From assembly GCF_029784165.1 (NCBI RefSeq), contig NC_073695.1, positions 197,557,357 through 197,621,356 of the forward strand: DNA of 64,000 nt, in the 5' to 3' direction. Numbering within the stretch: position 1 is the first letter of the stretch; each line of letters begins with the position of its first letter. A model generated the notes under the pieces. It had not been told where the DNA came from. It saw nothing but the letters and a program-made list of their open reading frames with translations, and did not search any database. Source of the DNA: Wyeomyia smithii (Eukaryota; Arthropoda; Insecta; Diptera; Culicidae). A program made the translations under genes and the position numbers. Below are positions 34,511 to 45,203 of this stretch, in pieces.

Positions 34511-34515
34511 CAGTG

Positions 34516-35044
34516 GTGACAACACGAGCGCAAAGTTCGACACACGCAGTTGACTTGAAACTAGAAAAACCCGGAATTTTGCGAGGTGCTTCACTTTAGA
34601 GACAATTTTTAGTCCATTTCGGCCGATTTTTCGGGAAAATTAGTTACGATCGCGCTGTTTATTAGTGTAGAGAAAAAAGTATACTTAATTTGAGTGGTTA
34701 CGCGACTATAACGTTCCGGTATTTGTGGAGAATGTTCTAGTCGATACCGGCTCGAACATATTAACAACACCGAGACAGACAAAAAAGGTGATGTAAAAAA
34801 TAGCAAGATTGAAACGTTTTCCGTTTAAACGGTGAAACCAAAAGTGCAAACTGATTATATTAGGTGCTCTGATGCTGGTTTAGCACAATAAATAATTTCA
34901 GGTTAGTTGACAAATTAATGATACTCTACGAGGCATTCCAGAAATCATATGCAAAAGGGAGCCTAGAGTCCTCCCATGCTTGGATTTCGTCCAGTTTCAC
35001 GTTAAATTCGGTAAAAGCTGTAGGCTTGTAGAAATAAATTACAA
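34516..35044. other. Unassigned; one retropepsin-like word
   Basis: At about 34711-34765 the plus strand reads VPVFVENVLVDTGSNILT, which resembles the DTG active site of retroelement proteases. No gag, RT or LTR accompanies it. Confidence 0.2.
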
Positions 35045-35275
35045 AGCAAAAAAAAAGCCTTGGTGCTTCATTTAAATACGGAACTTGACTTTCTGTTTAT
35101 ATATACACAGACTTCGCAGCCGATTGTGTAGTGTACAAGACAATTTCGGGGTTAGCGCTAGGATCCTATTGACACTAACAGTCTCTCCCGAGCCCAGCCT
35201 TGAATCTACGACGACTGGCTTGTTAGGCCAGCATCGTACCTCTAGACCATTTGGGAGACATGGAGAAATAAATAA
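35045..35275 (-). mobile_element. tRNA-related SINE, second family
   Basis: On the minus strand an A-box-like TGGTCTAGAGGTACGATG is followed, at tRNA spacing, by a B-box-like GATTCAAGGCTGG. A body of about 150 nt then ends near a T-rich stretch (CAAGGCTTTTTTTTTGC). The sequence differs from the SINE at 283-512. It lies just beyond the 3' end of a LINE fragment, which might be its partner, but no shared 3' sequence was demonstrated. Confidence 0.6.
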
Positions 35276-35399
35276 CACCGAGAGTAAAAAAAGGAGTAGG
35301 AGTAACCCGGGCTATCTTCAATGCCAAAGGGATTAGACTAGGTGGATTTGTAAAATTGAATCCTAATCCTGAAACGATCTGCTCTAGTTGGATGAGTTG

Positions 35400-36165
35400 T
35401 GGTGATTCAGGATCATTCGTACTAATTTGCAGGACCCAAGAATCACCGCATCCTGTATATTGTGTAGTCCATTCCACAACTCGATTTATGTTTTCGGAAA
35501 TTTTAAGGGCACAGATATCAATCCATTAGCAGAGATTACTACCAGAACTATACGTACACCCGCAAGGTGCCACATATGCCTTAACTCTTCGGCCATATCG
35601 TGGTACTTTGTTATCTTGGTCCAGAATGTTGATTGGACATTAACATCTAGCGGTACGATGATGGCGATGAGGGTACCCGCTCCATCCTTTTGTCGTAAAC
35701 TAGAAAGTCGGGGCGTTTGGCACGTATGAGGACATTCTTTATGATCTCGCGATCCTAGTACAATTATATGCAGCAATTTTCCAGAACAGGGCTCGGTAGG
35801 TACTCGTAGCAGGGTACATTAAATTGTGCTCCAGTGCAAGTTGGTGCACAATTTTTGCAACCGCATTGTTCTGACTGGCTACCTTTGCTAATGCCTGACA
35901 ACCTGCGACGACATGTTCTATCGTTTCCCCTACTGCATTGCACTTTCGGCATCGATCTTCGCCCTTTACATGCAATATGTACCTGCGGTACTTCTACGTC
36001 GCAATCACCCGGTCCTGGATGGCTACCATGAAACCTTCTGTTTTCATAAAGAGATCTCCTCGCACCAGCCACTTATTTGATGCCACCTGATCGATATGTG
36101 TTTCAGCTAACTGATGGGTGTGCGTCCCATGCGGCTCTATCAGTCTTCACGTTACGATCTCCTCG
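35400..36165 (-). pseudogene. LINE C-terminus with Cys-His motif and restriction-like endonuclease remnant
   Basis: On the minus strand, in two or three frames, the DNA reads KWLVRGDLFMKTEGFMVAIQ, then YILHVKGEDRCRKCNAVGET with IEHVVAGC (a C-x2-C...H...C motif). After a gap it reads GAGTLIAIIVPLDVNVQSTF and KITKYHDMAEELRHMW, and ends VVISANGLISVPLKFPKT. The last block resembles the PD-(D/E)XK-like endonuclease of R2-type LINEs, though the first acidic motif is corrupted (TPRLSS). The frame is broken several times. Its upstream part lies beyond the CR1-like insertion, at 40612-40985, on the same strand. Confidence 0.65.
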
Positions 36166-36563
36166 TCAGTTGTTTTCACATCGCAGTTTGAATATCGGTG
36201 ACACCCCTTCCTCCTTCAATAACACGTCTTCTGGCAACACGTCTGTGACGCTCCAGTGACTGTTTTTGAGCTCTGTATTTAAATTCGTTTTTAAGCTGTT
36301 TTACTGATTTGATCTATTTGAAGTTTGTTATTCTAATTCAAAGTATCATCAACCAGTGTGGAACCTGCATTAACTCAGTGATTTGAGACGTTATTATTGT
36401 GATTTAGCTGCAAGTTAAAGTGACTTCTCTTCTTGTAACGCGCCATCTGTGAGCACTCACTCCAATCAGCATCTAAGAGCTTTCCACCTCGACAACTTGT
36501 GCATTGCGCTATCGCCTTTGAGCATTTTTTTTTTTTTTGGTTGTGTCGACTGTTTTGCTCGAT

Positions 36564-37391
36564 ATGGATAAATGCTGCTATGAATGCTCCGAGCCAATCA
36601 AAAACCTAAATCTGATTAAATGCCATTTATGTGATCGTGTTGCCCATATAAAATGCTTCGGGTGGATTCGCTCGAATCTCGACTTTGTCAACGGGCAAAC
36701 AAACTTGTTGTGGTTCTGTGCTGATTGTCTGAAAGCTGTTGATCAGCTGAAAGAGCAAGCGGCACCTGATATTAACAATACTGTGATCTCATCTGTTTCT
36801 GATTTGATCAACTGTTGTATGAATGGCATTAAAGATGAGCTTGGTCAAACCAATGCTTTAATTAAGTCTGTCTCGGAAAAGATACATTCTGTGTCGACTA
36901 CGTCCGTTCAATGCAGCAGTCGCTCAACTAAGCGCCCGAGAATAATTTCTCCAGATGAAACTCCAAAACTGCCCAAAAGCGCAAAAAAATTACTCAGTGG
37001 AACGCGATCGGCTGAGAATATAAACGAAATCGTTGAGACTGTGCCCAAGCCACCAGAAAAATTTTGGTTGTACCTCTCACGCATTGCCCCGCACGTCTCT
37101 GAAGAGGACGTTGCTGCACTTGTGCAGAAATGTATGCCTGGCGCTAAACCGTTCGTAAAGAAATTAATAAAGAAAGATGCTGATTTGAAATCGTTCGCTT
37201 TTGTTTCATTTAAAGTCGGCGTCGATTTACATATGAAAGATAATGCGCTTGATCCATCTACTTGGCCAAAAGGAATATATTATCGTGCCTTCGAGGATCA
37301 AAGGAATAGGTCTCAGGATTTTTGGATGCCCAACACGAGCAAAATCCCGCGAATCGATTTGTCAACACCTGCGTCCCGCCTGACTGGGTAA
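36564..37391 (+). CDS. CR1-like LINE ORF1 with PHD finger
   Basis: 275 codons, intact. I chose the ATG at 36564 because the frame upstream offers only a TTG. Residues about 4-55 form a PHD-type zinc finger: CYECSEP, CHLCDRVAHIKCFGW, then LLWFCADC, giving the C4HC3 order. A central coiled-coil or low-complexity region and a basic stretch (STKRPRIISPDE) follow. Near residue 170 FWLYLSRIAPHVSEEDVAAL begins an RRM-like fold, ending DPSTWPKGIYYRAFED. ORF1 proteins of this type coat the element RNA. There are no CCHC knuckles, unlike Jockey-clade ORF1. ORF2 begins 62 bp downstream in another frame. Confidence 0.85.
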   Translation: MDKCCYECSEPIKNLNLIKCHLCDRVAHIKCFGWIRSNLDFVNGQTNLLWFCADCLKAVDQLKEQAAPDINNTVISSVSDLINCCMNGIKDELGQTNALIKSVSEKIHSVSTTSVQCSSRSTKRPRIISPDETPKLPKSAKKLLSGTRSAENINEIVETVPKPPEKFWLYLSRIAPHVSEEDVAALVQKCMPGAKPFVKKLIKKDADLKSFAFVSFKVGVDLHMKDNALDPSTWPKGIYYRAFEDQRNRSQDFWMPNTSKIPRIDLSTPASRLTG

Positions 37392-37453
37392 ATTTAATTG
37401 ATCAACCGCCGTTGGAACATGGGGGCCACCGGGCCCCCAGTCCAGTTAAGTTA

Positions 37454-40397
37454 ATGCCTTTTATGAATTTTCAAAAAAATCACCCTTCTTTCTTCTGCCA
37501 TAGCTCGTCGTTTGGTGACACGGACAACAATGAACAGCTGATAAAAACCAGTCTACCAGTTTCTGCACCGCTGTTAATCTGCTATCAAAATGTTCGCGGC
37601 CTACGCAGCAAAATCACGGATTTTAGTCTCGCAGTGTCAGTTTCCCCGTACGATTGCATCGTGCTAACGGAAACTTGGCTTGATTCGCAAATCAACTCGT
37701 GCCAGTTGTTTGGTACAGATTATACCGTTTTTCGTTCTGATCGCTGCTCTTAAAATAGTAATAAAGCCTGTGGTGGCGGAGTGATTATTGCAGTTCGTAG
37801 TTCAATACCGTCTTCGCTACTAAGCAATGCAATGGATGATTCACTTGAGCAGCTTTGGGTTACCATTGCTACCATGAATGCAAAGCTAGTGATTGGTGCT
37901 ATCTATATACCGCCAAATCTACGCGATGAAATAGAAGTTATCGATCACCATCTTTCGTCAATTGAAATTGTTAATGAATCGCTCGGCCCCAATGATGATT
38001 TATTGTTATTTGGAGATTACAATCGCGCTGGTTTAGCTTGGTCATTGCACCCGAACGGTAGATATATGGTTGTTGATGCGCAACATTCAGCTGTTAATAT
38101 TGGCAGTGCCCGTCTTTTAGATGGTGTAGCTTTGAATGGTCTTTACCAGATTAATTCGGTGCTCAATCCGAATGGAAGGCTCTTGGATTTAATTTTCGCT
38201 AATCAACATGCTTTGCCAGCTTGCTCTGTTACCACTGCACTCGATGTACTCAGTAATATTGACCCTCATCACCCTCCCGTGATGGTAAGATTTGATAGGC
38301 CAGTTAATGCTATGTTTGTTGAGGAATTTGACTCGAATGCTTATGATTTTCGGCGATGTAATTTTGACGCTATTAATACAGCACTTATTGGTATTGACTG
38401 GACGTTTCTAACTACCTGTAATGACGTCGATGAAGCTGTTGCCTGTTTTACCACTAAAATACTAGAATTAATTTCACTTTATGTTCCCCGTGTGCGCCCG
38501 CGCCGAAGACCAGCGTGGGGTAACAGGGAATTAAGCCGACTTAAACGGCAGAAAAATGCCTGCCTTCGTGCCTATCACAGGATGAGAAATGCATCTAATC
38601 GGTATCATTTTAAACTAGCTAGTTGCAAATATAAGATTCTGAATAAGAGACTCTACTTGAACTATGCTCGCAACACTGAACGAAACTTACAATCCAATCC
38701 AAAAAGCTTTTGGAAATTCGTTAACTCTAAGCGCAAAGAGGACGGTCTGCCTTCTACGATGTTCTTAAAGGACGAAGTCGCATTGAACAATAATAGTAAA
38801 TGTGGTTTATTCGCTAAGCATTTTTTGAGTGTGTTCGGCACTGATTCTGTCTCGCCCGGTTTCGTAGCAGACGCCCTATCGTCTGTCCCCAGCGATGTAT
38901 TCACAGCCGGATCATTTACTGTTGCTGCCGATGACGTGGAATTAGCCATTCACAAGCTAAAACAATCGTATTGCCCTGGACCTGACGGTATTCCTGCCGC
39001 TCTTTTGAAGGCATGTTGCGAGGCGTTTAAATTTCCTATCACTGTTTTGCTGAATCTCTCTTTACGAAGCCTTAAGTTTCCTGTGAGTTGGAAGTCATCG
39101 CATATGTTTCCCATATTTAAAAAAGGTGATAAGCAGAATCTGGAGCATTATCGTGGAATCACTTTACTGTGCGCATGTTCTAAAATATTTGAGAACATCG
39201 TTTATAATCATCTGATGTTTCGTGTGAAAACTTACATATCCACTTCTCAACATGGTTTTTATCCAGGCCGTTCAGTTACAACCAACTTATTGGAATTTAC
39301 ATCGTTGTGTTTGCGCACCATGGAGCAAGGCCATCAAATTGATGCCATCTACACTGATCTCAAAGCGTCATTCGATCGGGTAGACCATGAAATATTACTC
39401 GCTAAGCTTAACAAACTAGGCGTATCACCTTGCTTGCTTTCGTGGCTTAGCTCCTATCTACGCCCTCGCAAATTTAACGTCAAGTTGGGATCATCTCAAT
39501 CTTGTTGGTTTCTTACCCGCTCAGGAGTACCACAAGGTAGCATTTTAGGCCCGCTACTTTTCTCTCTGTACATTAATGATGTCACTCGGTTGCTGCCACG
39601 TGGAACCAGATTATGTTATGCTGATGATGTTAAAATCTATTTGCTGATAGAATCTATCGACGACTGCGCAAGACTTCAAAGCTACGTAGATTTGTTTGCA
39701 CAATGGTGTGAATCTAACCGTATGACAATCAGCATCTCAAAATGCTCTGTTATCAGCTTCAGTCGCAAAAAACAGCCTTTGGTTTATGATTACTGCATTG
39801 GAGATACGTATTTAAGACGCAGCGATATTGTAACTGACCTTGGCGTGGTGTTGGATTCTCATTTGACGTTTAGACAACACTATATGACGATTATAAACAA
39901 GGCGAATCGACAGCTGGGACTTATTTTCAGAATTGGACGAGAATTCATTGATCCCGGAACTCTGCGTGCTCTCTATTGCTCTTTAGTACGCTCTATCCTC
40001 GAAGGTAGCTGTGTAGTTTGGAATCCACACTATGAGTTCTGGACTAACCGTTTGGAGCGAATACAAAAATGTTTTATTCGGAAAATTTGCTGTATGCTAC
40101 CATGGAGAAACCCTGACGCTCGACCGCCCTATGAACAACTGTGTCTACTGATTTTGCTTAGCGCCGCTCGAACAACGTCGCAAGGATATTTTAGCAAACA
40201 CCGCCCATAGAATACTATTGGGCGTTTATGACTGCCCTACCGTTCTGTCGCTTCTTCAGTTACATTGCCCACTCCGACCGCAACGGAACAATCAGCTACT
40301 ACGGGTTAGGTCACATCGCACCAACTACGGACTGCATGAGCCAATTCGGCAGATGGCTTTAGAATATAACCGACGTGATATTAGTTTAGTCTTTTAA
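37454..40397 (+). pseudogene. CR1-like LINE ORF2: endonuclease and reverse transcriptase
   Basis: It encodes an AP-endonuclease followed by RT, about 980 codons. Endonuclease motifs are YQNVRGLRSK, LTETWLDSQ, GAIYIPPNL, LFGDYNRAG (family GDFN), LNPNGRLLDLIFAN and DPHHPPV near the SDH position. RT motifs are CPGPDGIPAALLKA, FKKGDKQNLEHYRGI, YTDLKASFDRVDH (motif A), SGVPQGSILGPLLF (motif B) and CYADDVKIY (motif C). The thumb contains LGVVLDSHLTF. Two lesions are visible. A TAA at 37751-37753 lies within the endonuclease (the frame resumes unchanged), and a frameshift near 40155 moves the last about 80 codons to another frame, which ends at 40395-40397. The rest is intact. Confidence 0.9.
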
Positions 40398-40611
40398 CTG
40401 TATTTGTTCACTTGTCAAGTATTCTGTATTGTTATAATCTAATAGTTTTATCTTGTGATTGTGTTGTACTAAAAGATACTGGGTTTTTATGCCGCTTTGA
40501 GTGAAGACACAAGTTTGCTCAAGGTGGCTTTTCCCAGTCCAAATATCAAATATCATTAAGACGTGTAGTCGGATGACGAAATTCAATAAATAATAATAAT
40601 AATGATAATAA

Positions 40612-40985
40612 TACGTGGCAAGGTAACTCTCTCGGTTGCAGGTTTTAGGTGGTGCATACTGAATTTGGTGAGCGAAACTCGTAATGAGCGTTCTATCGCC
40701 TGCGAATTTCAATTTGGTTGCCGCCTGAGAGGATAGTCTTCAAAATACGGCTGACATGGCACCAGAACTCTTTCTACAGGTCTTTCTTGATTGTGGTGTG
40801 GTGAAGTCCCTTGAGTTGCGGGAAACCCAAGTATTTGTACGATTCACCTTCAACCATACTTCGAATCTCTTCTCGTTCGTGGATGTAGAAATTGTCGGCG
40901 TCCACTAATTTGCCTCGATGAAGGTGGACAAGTCGGCATTTGTCGACACCAAACTCCCGGATGTCATTACTAACTGTAACTAACT
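40612..40985 (-). pseudogene. LINE fragment: RT thumb region (same family as 35400-36165)
   Basis: The minus strand reads DIREFGVDKCRLVHLHRGKL, then SYKYLGFPQLKGLHHTTIKK and FWCHVSRILKTILSGGN. This is the end of an RT domain and its thumb, in the style of LINEs with a restriction-like endonuclease. It lies directly against the 3' end of the CR1-like element. The C-terminal continuation of such a protein lies on its other side (36165-35400). Some sequence between the two pieces is missing. Confidence 0.6.
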
Positions 40986-42560
40986 TACTGTAACAATAGG
41001 TGGAGACTCGTCGGGGCTTAGTGCTAGCTGCCGAGAGGGACGTAGGTTGTGGATGACGATACGTCCATTAGATATAACGGTTAGTTGCGAATACTTGAAT
41101 GAGCAATCCCGGACAAGCAGCGGGGATGGCTTATGGATGTGGCGGGTCCCAACAGTGGGCTCTGTTGAGCTTGCTAGAAACACTACAACATCCGAGAACC
41201 AATCTTGACAGGCGAGCTGGTACCTCAGCCCAAAACCCTACAGCCCGGTTAGGCTTCTGATTTAAAAGTTAACCTAAAATGGAGACACGACTTACGAGGA
41301 ACAGACCATTGCAATCACCCGAAGAGGGAGCCCTTACTCGAGCTGGTCCTTGAATATGGGACAGAACGAGCGACCAGCGAGGGGAGAACGAAGTGCAAGA
41401 GCGGTTCTCCAGTCAACGGGCTCAGGCCGTAAATCACACGCGAAACAGTTAAAGCAGCAATAGACACCACCATGGCAATGGATCATGAAGACTAGGGAGA
41501 TGAACATGTACGTGATTCGTTGCTAATACGTTCGCATCAAGCTGGAGACGGATGAATACTGGACATGTTCATTAGGCAGTTCCCTCGGTTTGTCAACCAG
41601 CTTGACCGAAACGAGTTGTATAGCCGACAGCGAGCGATACTGTCCAACAATATGTCCACTGTCTCTGAGCTGGACTGGACACCTGGCTGGAAGTCAGAGC
41701 AGCTTTCGTTGTTGCACGTCGAACAAAATGTGCATGAAAAACATGTTGTCGCTGTGCTTCTGGTTCGCATGATTGGAATCCAATCAAATTGATACAAAAC
41801 ATACATTTCCGCTTTGTTTGTTTGCACTGCAGAGGGAGTTGAGGGAAGAGAATGGGTCGAGCGATACGCTGGACAGGAGCTCTGTAGGGCAGAATATTGA
41901 AAATAGATTATGTTTCCATTTAATTCTACTACCACTTGGTAGTACTTGCTAGTAGAATCAAATGGAAACAAAACCACTTCCTAATATTCAATTTTATTCT
42001 ACTTAGATGCTCAGTAAGAAATTTATCTGTAGGGCAGGATATATCGTTTACAAGTGAGGAGCCGAAACAAAGCGCATCTATAAAAATGGTAGTGGTCGAG
42101 CTACGCGCTCCAGAACAAACAATGGACCAACAACGATAACAACTACGAAACGAACTAGCCTACCAGATGGACCCGGTAGTTACACAGTTTCAGAATACAG
42201 ACTTCACTTCATGACACAGAATACCGAAACTGCAGTATTCCTACCGGCTGGTGAATGCAGTAACAATCTTCAATGAGAATATTTTGCAACAGTATTCGGA
42301 AGCCGGATAAATCCTTGAGGAGTTACAGTGCACAGTAGTCGTCGTGAGAAACCTAGGACTGCGGACCTGAAAAAAGATAACGGTGAAGCTCGTGCTCATC
42401 CCAACGAACAGAAACATGAATGCGACGATTGGAATCCATTGCAGCTTTGCGGGTAAAAATCGATCGGTTAACACAGTACACTAGGGGATAAAGATCGAGG
42501 AGGCTGGGTCGTCAAACAACAGAAATCGCAAGCCCATAGAGCTCCCAGACCCCAGTGAAC
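40986..42560. other. Degraded retroelement-like DNA
   Basis: The composition is GC-richer than intergenic DNA and stop-rich in all frames. Readable fragments such as QFPRFVNQLDRNELYSRQRA (plus, about 41570-41630) look like an eroded N-terminal region of a LINE protein, perhaps the element that follows. Confidence 0.3.
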
Positions 42561-43030
42561 TCAAAATCACGGAGATTCTCGAACGACGGTTAGGTGAATG
42601 TTCGAGGCGGAAGAAAGAAAACCGAACGTAAAACACGAACGAGAGAGAGTTCTACAACCACATAAGGAATGACAAGCCCGATTACAGCGAGGGGTTTCGG
42701 GAGATTGACGAAGCTGCACAGCTCTGGGCAAATTAGTGGGAGAATCCCGCGCAACACATTGATAGTGGGATGTGGATGGTAGAATAGGAAGGAAAATGTG
42801 ATGGAATTGCTGCAGTAGTAACAACCCAAGATATCCGGGCGGCTACGCGGTATACCAGGAATTGGGCCGCACCAGGACTAGAATTTGTGCACAATTTCTG
42901 GTGTAAAAACTGTCAGCAGCCCACGTATGATTAGCGGAATACTTGTAGCTACCAGAATTCATCACGGAAGGGGTGACTTACCCCCTTCCGATGGATCGTA
43001 ACACGATTAATCCATGACCAAGGCTATGAA
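42560..43030 (+). pseudogene. LINE fragment: pre-RT region and RT fingers
   Basis: On the plus strand broken frames give FYNHIRNDKPDYSEGFREID (about 42649-42708), TRNWAAPGLEFVHNFWCKN (family WxAPGPDGVHxFW) and LPEFITEGVTYPLP. This is the start of an RT of the same broad type as the minus-strand pieces at 40612-40985 and 35400-36165, but in opposite orientation. An inversion or a second insertion is therefore implied. Confidence 0.5.
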
Positions 43031-43139
43031 CACGAAAACAGAAAACGGTAAACAATTGAAAATTGGATTCCCGGAACGTCCGATCTCTCATTGAACCAGC
43101 ACGAGCTGACCTGCTGACAAAGTGCTCTCCCGTATCCTG

Positions 43140-43335
43140 TTCTTAGGACGCTGATACTTCCGGTGGTCCTTTACGGAAATGAAACTTAGACGCTGAAGGG
43201 AGCTGATCGACGAGTGCAAGGAGTTTTTGAGCGTAAAGTCCTACGATACTTGATGGTGCAGGTGTAGAAATCACGAGTTGACCCATGTGTACAAACATGC
43301 TGATATGGTAAAGGTTGGCCAACCAAGTAGAAGTA
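43140..43335 (+). pseudogene. RTE-clade LINE fragment (C-terminal)
   Basis: Reads RTLILPVVLYGNET*TLKGAD, then GVFERKVLRYLMVQV. This repeats the motif LYGxxxWTLKEADRRxxGVFERKVLR found intact at 44450-44590, so it is a partial second copy of the same RTE family. Confidence 0.65.
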
Positions 43336-43399
43336 AGTAAGTGTGGTGCTTCTAGGTCACGAACGAGGTTGCAACGGTAATTGTAAAGAAAAGGTAGCA

Positions 43400-45165
43400 C
43401 GAAGAAAGTGTGCTAGCTGAAGCACAACAAAGAAGAATGATTTGCGGATGTTTTATGCAACTGTCAACGGCGCGCGGCACAAGATTGCACCAGTGCCCGC
43501 CATGTGCAATGACCGAACGGGGAATTTGCTGATAGACAAAACAACGGTGGCAGCCTGGTTGAAGGAGCACTTCGAAGATTTGTTGAACGGTGAAAATGAA
43601 GGCTCATAGAGAAGCTGGATAAACGCAGATGACGACGGTAAAGGTGTGGAACCACCAACACTTGATGAGGTTGAGAAGGCTCTGAGCGAACTGAACAATA
43701 GTAAAGCTACTGGGATAAACGTGATCGCGGTCGAACTTTTCAAACAAGGAAGTGAGCAGCTACATCAATTGATCCACCATGTTCTTTTAAGGATATGGCA
43801 GGAGGAAGAATTGCCTACCAGTTGGTTGAATGGCCTCATATTCCCAGTCTTCAAGAAAGATGTTTACCTTGCGGACGATCCTGTATAAATTCCAGGAGTA
43901 TAACTTGCAGGCTTACCATCTGTTCATTGATTTCAAGGCAGCGTACGATTCAATAGAATGAAATAAGTTGTGGCAGATAATGCTCGAATATGGTTTTCCG
44001 GCGAGACTGATCAGGTATGGCTCGAAATCAAGTGTTAGGATTGCAGACGAAGTGGCAACTTCGTTTGTGATCTTAGATGGATTGAAGCGGGTGCGAAGGT
44101 GCTAATACGAGATCTGGCGTAAAGAGGAACGGCACTATCATCACACGGTCACATATACTCCTTGGTTTTGCGGACGATTTAGATATCATAAAAATCGATC
44201 GCAGGGCAGTGGAGAAGGCTTTTGTGCCTCTGAGGAGAGACAAGGCGTAGATAGGCTTGACCATTAACTCTACTTTAGGCAGGTCTAGTGGTATTGGTAC
44301 TGAGGTAGTGATTGATGGGGAAGTGTTTGAAGTTGATGAAGAATTTGTTTATCTTAGAACACTTGTGGCATGTGACAACGCTGTTTTCCGTAAAGTGAAA
44401 AGACAGATTCCAGCAGTGAATAGGGCCTGGACTGTTCAAGAAATTCAGTTTGTATAAAACGCTGATCCTTCCGTTGGCCCTCTATGGACACCACGCCTGG
44501 ACTTTGAAGGAGGTGGACCGGAAAACTTTCGGAGTTTTCGAGCGAAAAGTGCTTCGTACAATTCTTGGGTGGAAACTGGAAAATGGTGTGTGGCGCAGAC
44601 GCATGAATCACGAGTTGTACCAAGTGTGTAGAGAAGTGAAGTTGTAGACCGTATTAAATACGGCAGACTTTAGTGGGCTGGCTACTTAAAGCGAATGTCG
44701 AAAGAAAGAATAGTGAAAATAGTTTTTACTAGGGCAGGGATGTTATGGATGTGATTTTTCAGACCTCTGCAGATGCGAATGCGGATGCGGATATGTGATT
44801 ACGGATGCAGATGTAGATGCGGATGTCAATTTTCATGCGGATGTTCCGTATTCGCGGATGCGGATGCGGATATCCGTAGCATCCCTTGTGTTTTATTTTG
44901 CCTATTTCACATGACCATGTCCCACCCCAGTGCAAAAGTTATTTAAACTAGCAGTAAATACACCAAGGAATTTTTTTTAATATCCGCATGGTATGATGCG
45001 GATGCGGATGCGGATGCGAATGCGGATGTATATTTTAATGCGTATGTTTCGCATTTGCAGATGCGGATGCGGATATCCGTAACATCCCTACTAGGGAACC
45101 AAGTAGAGGTCGGCGGCTTCGCGGAAGGCCACAAACACGCTGGCTGTATGCAGTGGAAGTGTTGG
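43400..45165 (+). pseudogene. RTE-clade LINE (JAM1-like), multiply broken
   Basis: In order: EESVLAEAQQ and FYATVNGARHKIAPVPAMCN (about 43400-43510), AAWLKEHFEDLLNGENEGS, then PPTLDEVEKALSELNNSKAT with ELFKQGSEQLHQLIHHVLLR (43646-43888). After an internal deletion comes LFIDFKAAYDS (RT motif A, about 43920). LLGFADDLDIIKIDRRAVEK (motif C) is at about 44158. EVVIDGEVFEVDEEFVYLRT, YKTLILPLALYGHHAWTLKE and RRRMNHELYQVCREVK follow. Stops, frameshifts and deletions are frequent. A MITE at 44735-45088 splits the end, after which the coding sense resumes with SRGRRLRGRPQTRWLYAVE. RTE elements use a single APE-RT polyprotein; only the RT part is recognisable here. Confidence 0.8.
44735..45088. mobile_element. 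hAT-like MITE with GGATGC repeats, inserted in the RTE LINE
   Basis: The ends CAGGGATGTTATGGAT and ATCCGTAACATCCC are inverted repeats. TACTAGGG directly precedes (44727-44734) and follows (45089-45096) the element, an 8-bp duplication. Removing the element and one copy restores the RTE frame (...VFTREPSRGRRLRG), which confirms the insertion. The interior is mainly GGATGC/GGATAT hexamers arranged as two opposed arms. Confidence 0.85.
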
Positions 45166-45203
45166 TGCATTTTTGATAGTTCTCCTCTACAGGATGCGTG
45201 CAC

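Larger units (their letters stand above)
36170..40612 (+). mobile_element. CR1-like non-LTR retrotransposon, nearly intact
   Basis: A two-ORF LINE of about 4.4 kb on the plus strand has a 5' UTR from about 36170, ORF1 at 36564-37391, ORF2 at 37454-40397, and a 3' UTR of about 200 bp ending in AATAAATAATAATAATAATG-type ATA repeats near 40612. A PHD-finger ORF1 and a microsatellite tail in place of poly(A) are typical of CR1-like elements. Only one stop and one frameshift interrupt the coding regions, so it is comparatively young. It separates two minus-strand pieces of an older LINE. The exact 5' end and target duplication were not fixed. Confidence 0.8.
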
